The notes under the pieces: generated by a model
What the model was told of the DNA's origin: nothing
What the model saw: the letters and a program-made list of their open reading frames with translations, nothing else
Databases searched by the model: none
Source of the DNA: Bin87 sp965204395
GTDB taxonomy: Bacteria; Chloroflexota; Dehalococcoidia; Lucifugimonadales; UBA3495
Assembly: GCA_965204395.1 (NCBI GenBank)
Contig: OZ241987.1
Coordinates: forward strand, 1,116,001 to 1,180,000
Length of the DNA: 64,000 bases
Reading direction: 5' to 3'
Shown: positions 27,253-35,240 of the stretch, piece by piece
How the letters are laid out: every line of letters begins with the position of its first letter
How positions within the stretch are numbered: position 1 is the first letter of the stretch
Program-made: the position numbers and the translations under genes

Positions 27253-27271
27253 GAGTAGCGAAATCGCCTCG
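27253..27271. repeat. 19-bp direct repeat, right copy
   Basis: Identical to 25462-25480 and in the same orientation, 122 bp after the TIR gene stop. The sequences just outside the two copies differ, so the identity is exactly 19 bp. Confidence 0.8.
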
Positions 27272-27356
27272 CTCCCCTTCCACCGCCACCCGCCGCCGGT
27301 CGCAGTCGTGCTCAGCCCTCCTGCGGCGTGGGGCACCGACGGACCGCCATGGCAGC

Positions 27357-27506
27357 CTACAGCCGCCTCCATAGTACGGCGTCGAAGTCCAGGCCTTGTT
27401 TGATGCGCTGGCTGGCCTGGCTCAAGCGGGACAGGCGTTCCTGCAGGGCGGCGATCTCCAGGCCTGTGGGGTCGGTAGACAGGGGTTTCGCTCTTCCATC
27501 ATCCAG
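27357..27506 (-). pseudogene. Sensor-kinase N-terminal fragment (5' end)
   Basis: About 49 codons from TTG 27506: DDGRAKPLSTDPTGLEIAAL, QERLSRLSQASQRIKQGLDF then DAVL, after which homology stops and WRRL-stop follows. The same segment opens the intact kinase-regulator at 35241-37613 (DRLSRLNEASLRIHESLDV DTAL). Together with the C-terminal fragment at 24857-25162 it appears to be what is left of one gene. Confidence 0.65.
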
Positions 27507-27712
27507 CGTCGGTTGCTGGCCAAATTGTGACCATATTTCCACCAAAAAAGGGTTGGAAGTCACACCAACGTTATCCGCAAATCGTTTACCATAGTCCACC
27601 GAAGTTCGCGGGTTCGGGGATGCGCTGGGCGTTCTCCATCGGCCCCGCGCTCCAATCACTCCTGTGGCGGTGAGCGTCAGAACCGGCCGCTGACGTCCCG
27701 GCCCGGGGTGTC

Positions 27713-27773
27713 CGATCCAACCAGTGGGTGCGTGGTCGAGGGCGAGAACACCACGCCGAAGGCCGCCGAATAA
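27713..27773 (+). repeat. Dispersed 3'-gene fragment, copy A
   Basis: GATCCAACCAGTGGGTGCG, then GGCGAGAACACCACGCCGAA and GGCCGCCGAATAA match the ends of copies B (37797-37932) and C (44590-44756). In those copies the frame reads SKWVRTKG-(E/D)-(N/H)-TTPKAA-stop; here one extra base breaks it. Shortest and most decayed copy. Confidence 0.65.
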
Positions 27774-28156
27774 CCGGAGGACGGCCAGCTCAGGAACCGG
27801 GCCCGTCGAGACGACACAGAAGCAAGAAAATTGCGGTACCGATCAACACGCCGGTTCCATCGGAGATGGAAAGCTGGCGGTTGGTCGAGCGGTGACCCCG
27901 CGGCAGGGCTTGGCGAATGTTGCGTCGATCACGCTCTGCGCCGGGGAGGTTTGCCCCGCAGATCCGATCCACTACCGAAGAACTGCTGTCCGAGGCCGGC
28001 AAAACCATCGCCGGGCGTACCAAGCCAAACTGCAGGTGATTCCGTTGACAACGTCGCAGGCAGTAAAGCATGCCCCGACCGCGCAAGTCCGTCAACAGGC
28101 CCACGCCGGTAATTGAGAGTTGTGGCGAAAACCGTGGCTACAGTTCACATCCAAAT
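27774..28156. other. Gap before the RCC1-repeat gene
   Basis: About 380 bp. A minus-strand frame (27790-28104) has one hydrophobic run (GVLIGTAIFLLL) but no family or ribosome-binding site. The plus strand must hold the promoter of the following large gene; I cannot point to a specific -10/-35. Confidence 0.4.
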
Positions 28157-31100
28157 ATGGTAACGATGAAAATACCAAGGACGATTGTTACGGTGGCTGT
28201 GACCGGCTTGTTGGCTTTGACAGTCGTTGCGTTGGTGTCAACATTCGATGGCGACCGGGAAATAGCAGTTGCGACAAGCCGGACGGAACCTGCCAAGCCG
28301 GCGTTGACGCCAACTGCGGAATCGTCTTCACGGGCAGTGGCACCGCGTCAGCAGGGTCCGGAACCCTTCGCCAGGCCCTACCTAAACGTTACCGCCACGC
28401 CTACGCCGCCCCCACCTCCGGTGGAGCCTTGCGCAAGTCCATCACCGGCGTGTGAGCAGCGGGACGTGAGCGGGCTCGATCCGTTCGGTGGCGATGCCGG
28501 CGGCGGGGCGGGCGGGGCGGGCGGACCCTCATCGCCGGATGACGAAAGCGCGCCGACGGTGGAGGAAATACTTGAAGGCGGTCTACATTTCTTCGTCCCC
28601 TTCAAGGAAAGCCATCCCGTCGACATAGCCCTGCGAGGGATTGCCACCTGGGAGTCGGTCCGCTGCGAATGGCGGGGCACAGCGGCGACGGCGCAACAGA
28701 GAGAGGAGTTTTGGCGAAGCTGGCTTTTCGTCGAAGAAGGCCAGCCCTTGCCGCCCGCCGTCACGTTGGAAGCCCTATTTCACGATGTTCTTGGCCTGTG
28801 GCTGGAAACTCCGGTTTACTCTGGACTGGTTTCGAGTTTTCTTTCCCCCGTACGAGGCGGTCTGTTCACGGAAATTCAGATACTCGCCTGCTATGTGGAC
28901 TACCAGGTTCAGGAGTACCTGCTGGGCGCGGGTCACCCCACCGTGACGGTCGCCTACGACGGTCTGGGATCATCGACTTCGTATGAGATTTACAGGAAAC
29001 TCCTTGAGGTCCGCGCGTCCCGGTCCGACCGGTACGAGCTGCCACCGGACGAGGCTGAATACGAACGTCGTCGTGAAACGGAGGCGGCGGCCATGGAAGC
29101 CCTTCTGGCGCAGATCATCGGCGGCAGGGAGAACGTCGTCTTCCTGGCGCCCATGGGCGCGGCTTCCTACGGATCGATAGCTGTAGAGAGCTGGCAGACC
29201 GTAGCCCAATGGGACCTGCAGGTCGCTGATGACGGGTCGGTGGAGGCAGTCCGGTACGCGACGCCCAGATCCGACCCCGAATATCGCCAACCGCTGGACA
29301 GCCTCAGAAATCGGATCGAAATGGCCGGAGCCACCGACGCCTTTGCCGGGAAGAGGATCGAAAGCGTCGATGGGCTGAGAGCCTACTACGAGAGCATCGG
29401 CGCTTACGACGTGATTGGACCCTACAACATTCCCCGCAGCGAGCGGACCCCCTTCAAGCCCGCTGCGCCTCCACCCGCTCACGGGAGACCGGGGGAAGCG
29501 CCTCCAGCGCCGGAGCCGGCTCCCTACGTCGCACCGACGTTCATCGCCGTCAGCAGCGGAAGTGACCACACTTGCGTGCTCGACGAGAATGGATCCGCAA
29601 TTTGCTGGGGAAGTCTGGCTTACCCGTCGCCGGACGAGGTTTTCACATCGGTCAGCAGCGGTGACAGCAGGGGCGGCGACTACGCTTGCGGGCTGAGACC
29701 GGACGGCTCCATCGGCTGCTGGGGGAGCAACTATAGGGAGCAATCGTCGCCGCCCCATGGCCGTTTCATAATGGTAAGCAGCGGTTGGGAGCACACGTGT
29801 GCGGTTCGAGAAGACGGCGCCGCCGAATGCTGGGGCGACGATGAGTATGGTCGAGCGTCGCCGCCGGAGGAAGTGAAATTTACAGCCGTCAGCGCCGGCT
29901 TCAGGCACGCCTGCGGCCTGACGGAAGGCGGCGCTCCGGCATGCTGGGGCTATGACGGCGACGGCAGAGCCTCGCCGCCGGCTGGCGCGCAACTGGCATC
30001 GATTACCGTCGGCTACGCTCACTCGTGCGGTCTGCGCTCCGACGGCGCTCCGGTGTGCTGGGGTTCCAATCTGGGAGGACAGTCGGTTCCCCCGGCGGGG
30101 AGCCGGTTCACCGCCATCTCCGCGGGCAGCGGGCACACCTGCGCGTTGGAGACGGACGGCACGGCCGCTTGTTGGGGATCGGATCGCAGCGGCCAGTCAA
30201 GCCCGCCCCACGAGGAACCCTTCGTGTCCATCAGCAGCGGCGATTTCCATTCCTGTGGACTGCGGGAAGACGGCAGCGCGGTATGCTGGGGCGACAACCA
30301 CTATGGCAAAGCCAACGCGCCCCGCCCTCTGGAGATGTACAACCACGTCGCGGCCGGTCTCGAACACTCCTGCGCCCTTCGCCCGGACGGAGCTCCCGTC
30401 TGCTGGGGCGATGAGAGATACGGAGCGACCCGACCGCCGGCTGGGGAAATATTCACGTCCCTGACCACAATGAAATCCCTAACCTGCGGACTCCGGCCCG
30501 ATGGGACCGCAGCCTGCTGGGGTGGCGGTGATTATAACGGCAATCGAAACGGAGCCCCGTTCGCTCCGCCTCCGAACCAATTCACGTCACTGTCGGCGGG
30601 AGAAGAGCACGTGTGCGGACTGGAAGTGAACGGTGAAGTCCTCTGCTGGGGTATTGACAAAGAAATCCCCACGCGCGGCCCGGATGGCGCCGTTTCGACA
30701 GTGAGCAGCGGCGCCACGCTGGCCCCGAACGGCGTCTTCGCGATGGTCAGCAGCGGCGCCATGCACACCTGCGGACTGAGGCCGGACGGCGCTGCCGAGT
30801 GCTGGGGCTACGATGAAGACGGCCAAGCTTCGCCGCCGGACAGCGAGACCTTCATCGCAATAGAGAGCGGAGTTTCCCACAACTGCGGTATCCGGGCGAA
30901 TGGAACGGCAGTGTGCTGGGGCTCCGACGAAGACCGGCGTTCATCCCCGCCGCCGCACCGGTTCGCGTCCATCAGCATCGGATACGACCGGACCTGCGGC
31001 ATTCGTGCTGACGGAACCGTCATCTGCTGGGGAGCCGGGTACGAAGACTCCCCGACTTCGCCCCCGGGAGGCCGGTTCGATTCCATCGCAGTGGGCGGCT

Positions 31101-33772
31101 ATCACGTCTGCGGCATCCGCACGACCGGCACCGCTGTTTGCTGGGGCTACAACGGTTCCGGCCAGTCATCGCCTCCCGGTGGGGAGCGTCCCCACCACGA
31201 CCTGCGGCGGCTGGAACGGGTTCGAACCGGAGCTCCGCCGTCTCCCCCGACCCCTCAAGGAGAGTTTGCTGTCATAAGCAGCGGCGACTGGCATACTTGC
31301 GCGCTTCGAGCCGAGGACGGCGGCGCCGAATGCTGGGGTATGGACGCTCACGGCCAGTCAACGCCGCCGGCAGATGAGCGATTCGAGGCCATCAGCGGCG
31401 GCGCGGTCCACACGTGCGCGCTGCGCGCAGATGGCGCTCCCGCGTGCTGGGGCGCGATAGATTTCGACTTCGGCCAGGCTTCGCCTCCCGATGGAGTGGC
31501 GCTCACTTCGGTCAGCAGCGGGGGAACGCACACCTGCGGTCTGCGCTTGGACGGGACCGCGCTCTGCTGGGGCGATGATGAGTACGGCCAACTGAACGTG
31601 CCGGCGAGCGAACGGTTCACTGCGATAAGCAGCGGTCTGGTTCATACCTGCGGCCTGCGACCGGACGGCGCGCCGGTCTGTTGGGGAGCCGACGGCTACG
31701 ATCTGGGTCAGACGGAGCCTCCTCAAGATGCGCGGTTCACGTCGATCACCAGCGGGTCGACACATACCTGCGGCTTGTACGAGGACGGCAGCGTCGCTTG
31801 TTGGGGGGCTGGACGGGCATGGGCCGGTGATGGGTTGCTCTCGCCTCCAGACGGAGCGGCCTTCGCATCCATCTCCGCAGGGGGGGTCCAGACCTGCGGG
31901 ATTTTGCGAGACGGTACTACGGCTTGCTGGGGGACTGACCGGGACGACTCCCTGCCGCCCGATGAGGTGGCGATGGCGACGCTCAGCTTGGGCGCGCGTC
32001 ATGCCTGCAGTCTCCGTCCCAACGGTTCGGTCCTGTGCTGGGGGCCGGACGAGTTCGGCGAGTCATCACCACCGGCGGGCGAGCGGTACGATCCGAACGC
32101 GACTCCCCCGCCGCCTCCACCGACCATACCGCCCCTGGACGAAACCTTCACCGCGCTGTCGCTGGCGGATTGGCATTCCTGCGCCCTGGCCCGAGACGGA
32201 AGGGCCTACTGCTGGGGACGGAATAATTATGGTCAAGCTTCTCCGCCCGCCGACGAGCGGTTCAGCGCCATCAGCATCAACCAGGTATATGGCTGCGGTC
32301 TACGCCAGTCGGACGGAACGGCGGTGTGCTGGGGATACGACCGCGACGACCGGGCATCTCCCCCTCGGGACCAGTCATTCACCGCTATCGCCGCCGGGTC
32401 GTGGCACGCTTGCGCGCTCCGTCCGGACGGGACCGCCCAATGTTGGGGAAATGACCGCTACGACGAAGGATTTACGTCTCCTCCGCCGGACGAGCGATTC
32501 ACGGCTATCGGCAGTGGATACGACTACAGTTGTGGATTGCGCGCGGATGGGACGCTCAGATGCTGGGGGGAGAATTCCATCTACGGCGCCCACCTCAATC
32601 CGGAGGGCGAGAAATTTGCCACGATCAGCATCGGCGATGAGCAAGCCTGTGGAGTGCGTTTCGACAATACGGTCCTTTGCTGGGGCAAACACGCCGACCA
32701 GCGCCCGCCGCCCGACGGACTACTGTTCAACTCTGTGAGCACCCATGAGAGACACACCTGCGGACTACTTCTCGACCGAACCCCCGTATGCTGGGGAGGC
32801 GCCCCACCACCCTGGGGGGTTGGAGCTACGTTCACATCCATCGCAGTGGGCCCCGACCACTCCTGCGCCATACGGGACAACGGAAAACTCGTCTGCTGGG
32901 GCCGCCGCAACTACTACGGGCAGGCATCACCACCGGGTGGTGAGCGTTACGTGGATGGACAGCCAACCACGCCCGTTGCGGGCAGTCTGACGGCCGTCAG
33001 CGGTGGGGCCGACCACACCTGCGGCCTGCGGGACGACGGCGCGGCCGTATGCTGGGGCCGCAACTGGCATGGGGAGTCAACGCCGCCGTCGGGAGAGGCC
33101 TTTACGGCAATCAGCAGTGGGTTTGACCATACCTGCGCCCTGCGCCACGACGGAACGCCGGTGTGCTGGGGCAACGACAGGCGTGGGCAGTCTTCCCCTC
33201 CGGCGGGAGAGATCCTGAAGTCGGTGGAAAGCGGCAGGTACCACACCTGCGGGCTCAGACCGGACAACACCGCCGTCTGCTGGGGCGATGACGAGCACGG
33301 CCAGTCTTCCCCGCCGGACGGCGTGAGGCTCTCCGCCATCAGCGGCGGGTACCGCCATACCTGCGGGCTGCGCCTTTCGGACGACGCTCCGGTCTGCTGG
33401 GGCGACGACTCCCAGGGCCAGGCGTCGCCACCCAGCTTGGAAGGAATGACCTCAATCAGCGCCGGCGATTCCCACACTTGCGGAGTCACGCCGGAGGGAT
33501 CAATCCTCTGCTGGGGCTACGATTATGACGTCTCCAACCCACCGATTGTGGGACGCCCGTACAAGGCGGTCGGCAGTGGAGGCGGCTTCTCGTGCGCCCT
33601 GGCGTTCGACGGAAGGGCTTTCTGTTGGGGATCTGACTCAGACCGACAGACTGAACCGCCGAGCAAAGACCGATTCGACACGATCAGCGTGGGGGAGCGC
33701 CACGCCTGCGCCCTGAAGCAGGACGGAACTCCGGTCTGCTGGGGCTACCGCTGGCCGCCGGGCCTTGGGTGA
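28157..33772 (+). CDS. Giant exported RCC1-like beta-propeller protein
   Basis: 1,871 residues from ATG 28157 (ATG 28166 equally possible). A signal anchor (VTVAVTGLLALTVVALVSTF) and Thr/Pro-rich spacer precede an uncharacterised helical domain (~130-430). From ~465 to the end there are 35 repeats of about 39 residues with the pattern F..IS.G..HTCGLR.DG.A.CWG.D..GQ.SPP, i.e. RCC1/BNR-like blades with two conserved Cys each. Pro-rich linkers follow repeats 14, 21 and 28, pointing to seven-bladed propellers in series. A surface adhesin or ligand-binding role is plausible but unproven. A ferric-reductase-like gene starts 56 bp downstream. Confidence 0.85.
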   Translation: MVTMKIPRTIVTVAVTGLLALTVVALVSTFDGDREIAVATSRTEPAKPALTPTAESSSRAVAPRQQGPEPFARPYLNVTATPTPPPPPVEPCASPSPACEQRDVSGLDPFGGDAGGGAGGAGGPSSPDDESAPTVEEILEGGLHFFVPFKESHPVDIALRGIATWESVRCEWRGTAATAQQREEFWRSWLFVEEGQPLPPAVTLEALFHDVLGLWLETPVYSGLVSSFLSPVRGGLFTEIQILACYVDYQVQEYLLGAGHPTVTVAYDGLGSSTSYEIYRKLLEVRASRSDRYELPPDEAEYERRRETEAAAMEALLAQIIGGRENVVFLAPMGAASYGSIAVESWQTVAQWDLQVADDGSVEAVRYATPRSDPEYRQPLDSLRNRIEMAGATDAFAGKRIESVDGLRAYYESIGAYDVIGPYNIPRSERTPFKPAAPPPAHGRPGEAPPAPEPAPYVAPTFIAVSSGSDHTCVLDENGSAICWGSLAYPSPDEVFTSVSSGDSRGGDYACGLRPDGSIGCWGSNYREQSSPPHGRFIMVSSGWEHTCAVREDGAAECWGDDEYGRASPPEEVKFTAVSAGFRHACGLTEGGAPACWGYDGDGRASPPAGAQLASITVGYAHSCGLRSDGAPVCWGSNLGGQSVPPAGSRFTAISAGSGHTCALETDGTAACWGSDRSGQSSPPHEEPFVSISSGDFHSCGLREDGSAVCWGDNHYGKANAPRPLEMYNHVAAGLEHSCALRPDGAPVCWGDERYGATRPPAGEIFTSLTTMKSLTCGLRPDGTAACWGGGDYNGNRNGAPFAPPPNQFTSLSAGEEHVCGLEVNGEVLCWGIDKEIPTRGPDGAVSTVSSGATLAPNGVFAMVSSGAMHTCGLRPDGAAECWGYDEDGQASPPDSETFIAIESGVSHNCGIRANGTAVCWGSDEDRRSSPPPHRFASISIGYDRTCGIRADGTVICWGAGYEDSPTSPPGGRFDSIAVGGYHVCGIRTTGTAVCWGYNGSGQSSPPGGERPHHDLRRLERVRTGAPPSPPTPQGEFAVISSGDWHTCALRAEDGGAECWGMDAHGQSTPPADERFEAISGGAVHTCALRADGAPACWGAIDFDFGQASPPDGVALTSVSSGGTHTCGLRLDGTALCWGDDEYGQLNVPASERFTAISSGLVHTCGLRPDGAPVCWGADGYDLGQTEPPQDARFTSITSGSTHTCGLYEDGSVACWGAGRAWAGDGLLSPPDGAAFASISAGGVQTCGILRDGTTACWGTDRDDSLPPDEVAMATLSLGARHACSLRPNGSVLCWGPDEFGESSPPAGERYDPNATPPPPPPTIPPLDETFTALSLADWHSCALARDGRAYCWGRNNYGQASPPADERFSAISINQVYGCGLRQSDGTAVCWGYDRDDRASPPRDQSFTAIAAGSWHACALRPDGTAQCWGNDRYDEGFTSPPPDERFTAIGSGYDYSCGLRADGTLRCWGENSIYGAHLNPEGEKFATISIGDEQACGVRFDNTVLCWGKHADQRPPPDGLLFNSVSTHERHTCGLLLDRTPVCWGGAPPPWGVGATFTSIAVGPDHSCAIRDNGKLVCWGRRNYYGQASPPGGERYVDGQPTTPVAGSLTAVSGGADHTCGLRDDGAAVCWGRNWHGESTPPSGEAFTAISSGFDHTCALRHDGTPVCWGNDRRGQSSPPAGEILKSVESGRYHTCGLRPDNTAVCWGDDEHGQSSPPDGVRLSAISGGYRHTCGLRLSDDAPVCWGDDSQGQASPPSLEGMTSISAGDSHTCGVTPEGSILCWGYDYDVSNPPIVGRPYKAVGSGGGFSCALAFDGRAFCWGSDSDRQTEPPSKDRFDTISVGERHACALKQDGTPVCWGYRWPPGLG

Positions 33773-33828
33773 TGAGGCTGCGGCGCGTAACAGTCGACCC
33801 GAGCGCCCTCCAGCGCCAACGAGGCAAT

Positions 33829-35196
33829 ATGATGCAGAAAACGTGGATCGGGAATACGGCGATTATCATTCTGGCGCTGGCTAACATCGTCCTGTGGTTC
33901 GTTTTCCTGCCGCCGGCCCCGGACACCCCGCCCGGCTACAACCGTCACCTGACGGCGGAAATCATCAGCTCCACGGCCATGGTCCTGATGGCCTGCGCCC
34001 TGTTCCTTTCGACACGGCCCCGCTACCTGGAATCCTTTTTCGGCGGCCTGGACAAGATGTACCACGCCCACAAGAACGCGGGGTTGGCGGCGCTCCTCCT
34101 GGTGGTCGCCCACTTTCTGGTCATGCCCATCGGCATGGAGGTGGAGGGAGCGGAAACCGAGATACCGATGACCTTTGCGGTGTCATTCCTGCAGAACCTC
34201 TCGGTTCCGCCGGGCGTTCTGGCAATCCTGGGCGAGACGCTGGGCCTGGTGGCTTTCGCCGGACTGCTGCTGCTGGTGCTGCTGACCGTCGCGCCGCGCC
34301 TGCCGCTGATTGGGAGATTCACCCGCTTTTCCTATAACAAGTGGCAGATAACGCATAAATTTATCGGCCTTTTCTTCGTCATTGGATTCATCCACGCCTT
34401 GACCGTAGATTCCTACGTTCTTGGCGAACCCGTCCTCCTGGGCTATCTGGCGGTCGCTTCCGTCATCGGAGCGGTGTGCTACCTCTACACCGAGATATTT
34501 GCCATCTTCCTGAAGAGCAGGTTCCCCTTCGTGGTGGAATCGATCCGCCGGCTGAACGGAACCACCGTTGAAGTTACCCTGCGGCCCCGGGGTCGCAAGC
34601 CCAACTTCACCGCCGGACAGTTCGCCTTTATCAGCTTTCCCGGCAACCGAGCGTTGAAAGAACCGCATCCCTTCACGGTGAGCTGTTCGCCCAACGAGGA
34701 GACCCTGCGCTTCTCGATAAAGGCTTCGGGGGACTGGACCCGGTACCTGAACTCCAACCTGGAATCCGGCGGCAGCGCCCGGGTGGACGGCTGCTACGGC
34801 CGGTTCAATTACAAAACCGGCGGGCCGGAACAGATCTGGGTGGCCGGCGGCATCGGCATCACGCCCTTCATGAGCTGGATCAGGGACTTCGGGGAGGCTC
34901 CGGCTGCCGACGTGGATCTGTTCTACACGGTGCGGGGCGAGGAGGATTTGCTGTTCCATGATGAAATAGCGTCGGCCGACCGAGGACATGACAATTTCCG
35001 CTACCATCCCAGGGTTTCGTCCGTGGACGGCAACCTCAGCGTGGAGCAAATCGCGGGCCTCTGCCGGGGCGACGTCGGGAACAAGCACGTCTATATGTGC
35101 GGGCCGGTGGGCATGATGGACGCCATGGAACGCCAGTTCAAGCGTTGGGGCGTACCGGGCAGGAACATTCACTACGAAGAGTTCAACTTCCGGTAG
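33829..35196 (+). CDS. Ferric-reductase-like membrane flavoprotein
   Basis: 455 residues from ATG 33829 (GAGG upstream). Six or so N-terminal helices include paired haem-ligand histidines (MYHAHKNAGLAALLLVVAH and ITHKFIGLFFVIGFIHAL), as in ferric reductase/NADPH-oxidase transmembrane domains. The cytoplasmic half has an FAD site (EPHPFTVSCSP) and NAD(P)H site (GGIGITPFMSW, YMCGPVGMMDAM), ending EEFNFR. It should pass electrons from NAD(P)H through FAD and haem across the membrane; the acceptor (iron, oxygen or a partner protein) is unknown. Directly after the RCC1-repeat gene, so possibly co-transcribed. Confidence 0.9.
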   Translation: MMQKTWIGNTAIIILALANIVLWFVFLPPAPDTPPGYNRHLTAEIISSTAMVLMACALFLSTRPRYLESFFGGLDKMYHAHKNAGLAALLLVVAHFLVMPIGMEVEGAETEIPMTFAVSFLQNLSVPPGVLAILGETLGLVAFAGLLLLVLLTVAPRLPLIGRFTRFSYNKWQITHKFIGLFFVIGFIHALTVDSYVLGEPVLLGYLAVASVIGAVCYLYTEIFAIFLKSRFPFVVESIRRLNGTTVEVTLRPRGRKPNFTAGQFAFISFPGNRALKEPHPFTVSCSPNEETLRFSIKASGDWTRYLNSNLESGGSARVDGCYGRFNYKTGGPEQIWVAGGIGITPFMSWIRDFGEAPAADVDLFYTVRGEEDLLFHDEIASADRGHDNFRYHPRVSSVDGNLSVEQIAGLCRGDVGNKHVYMCGPVGMMDAMERQFKRWGVPGRNIHYEEFNFR

Positions 35197-35240
35197 GATT
35201 TGTCAGCGCCGCTTCGGGCCGGCTCAACCGGGACGCGGGC

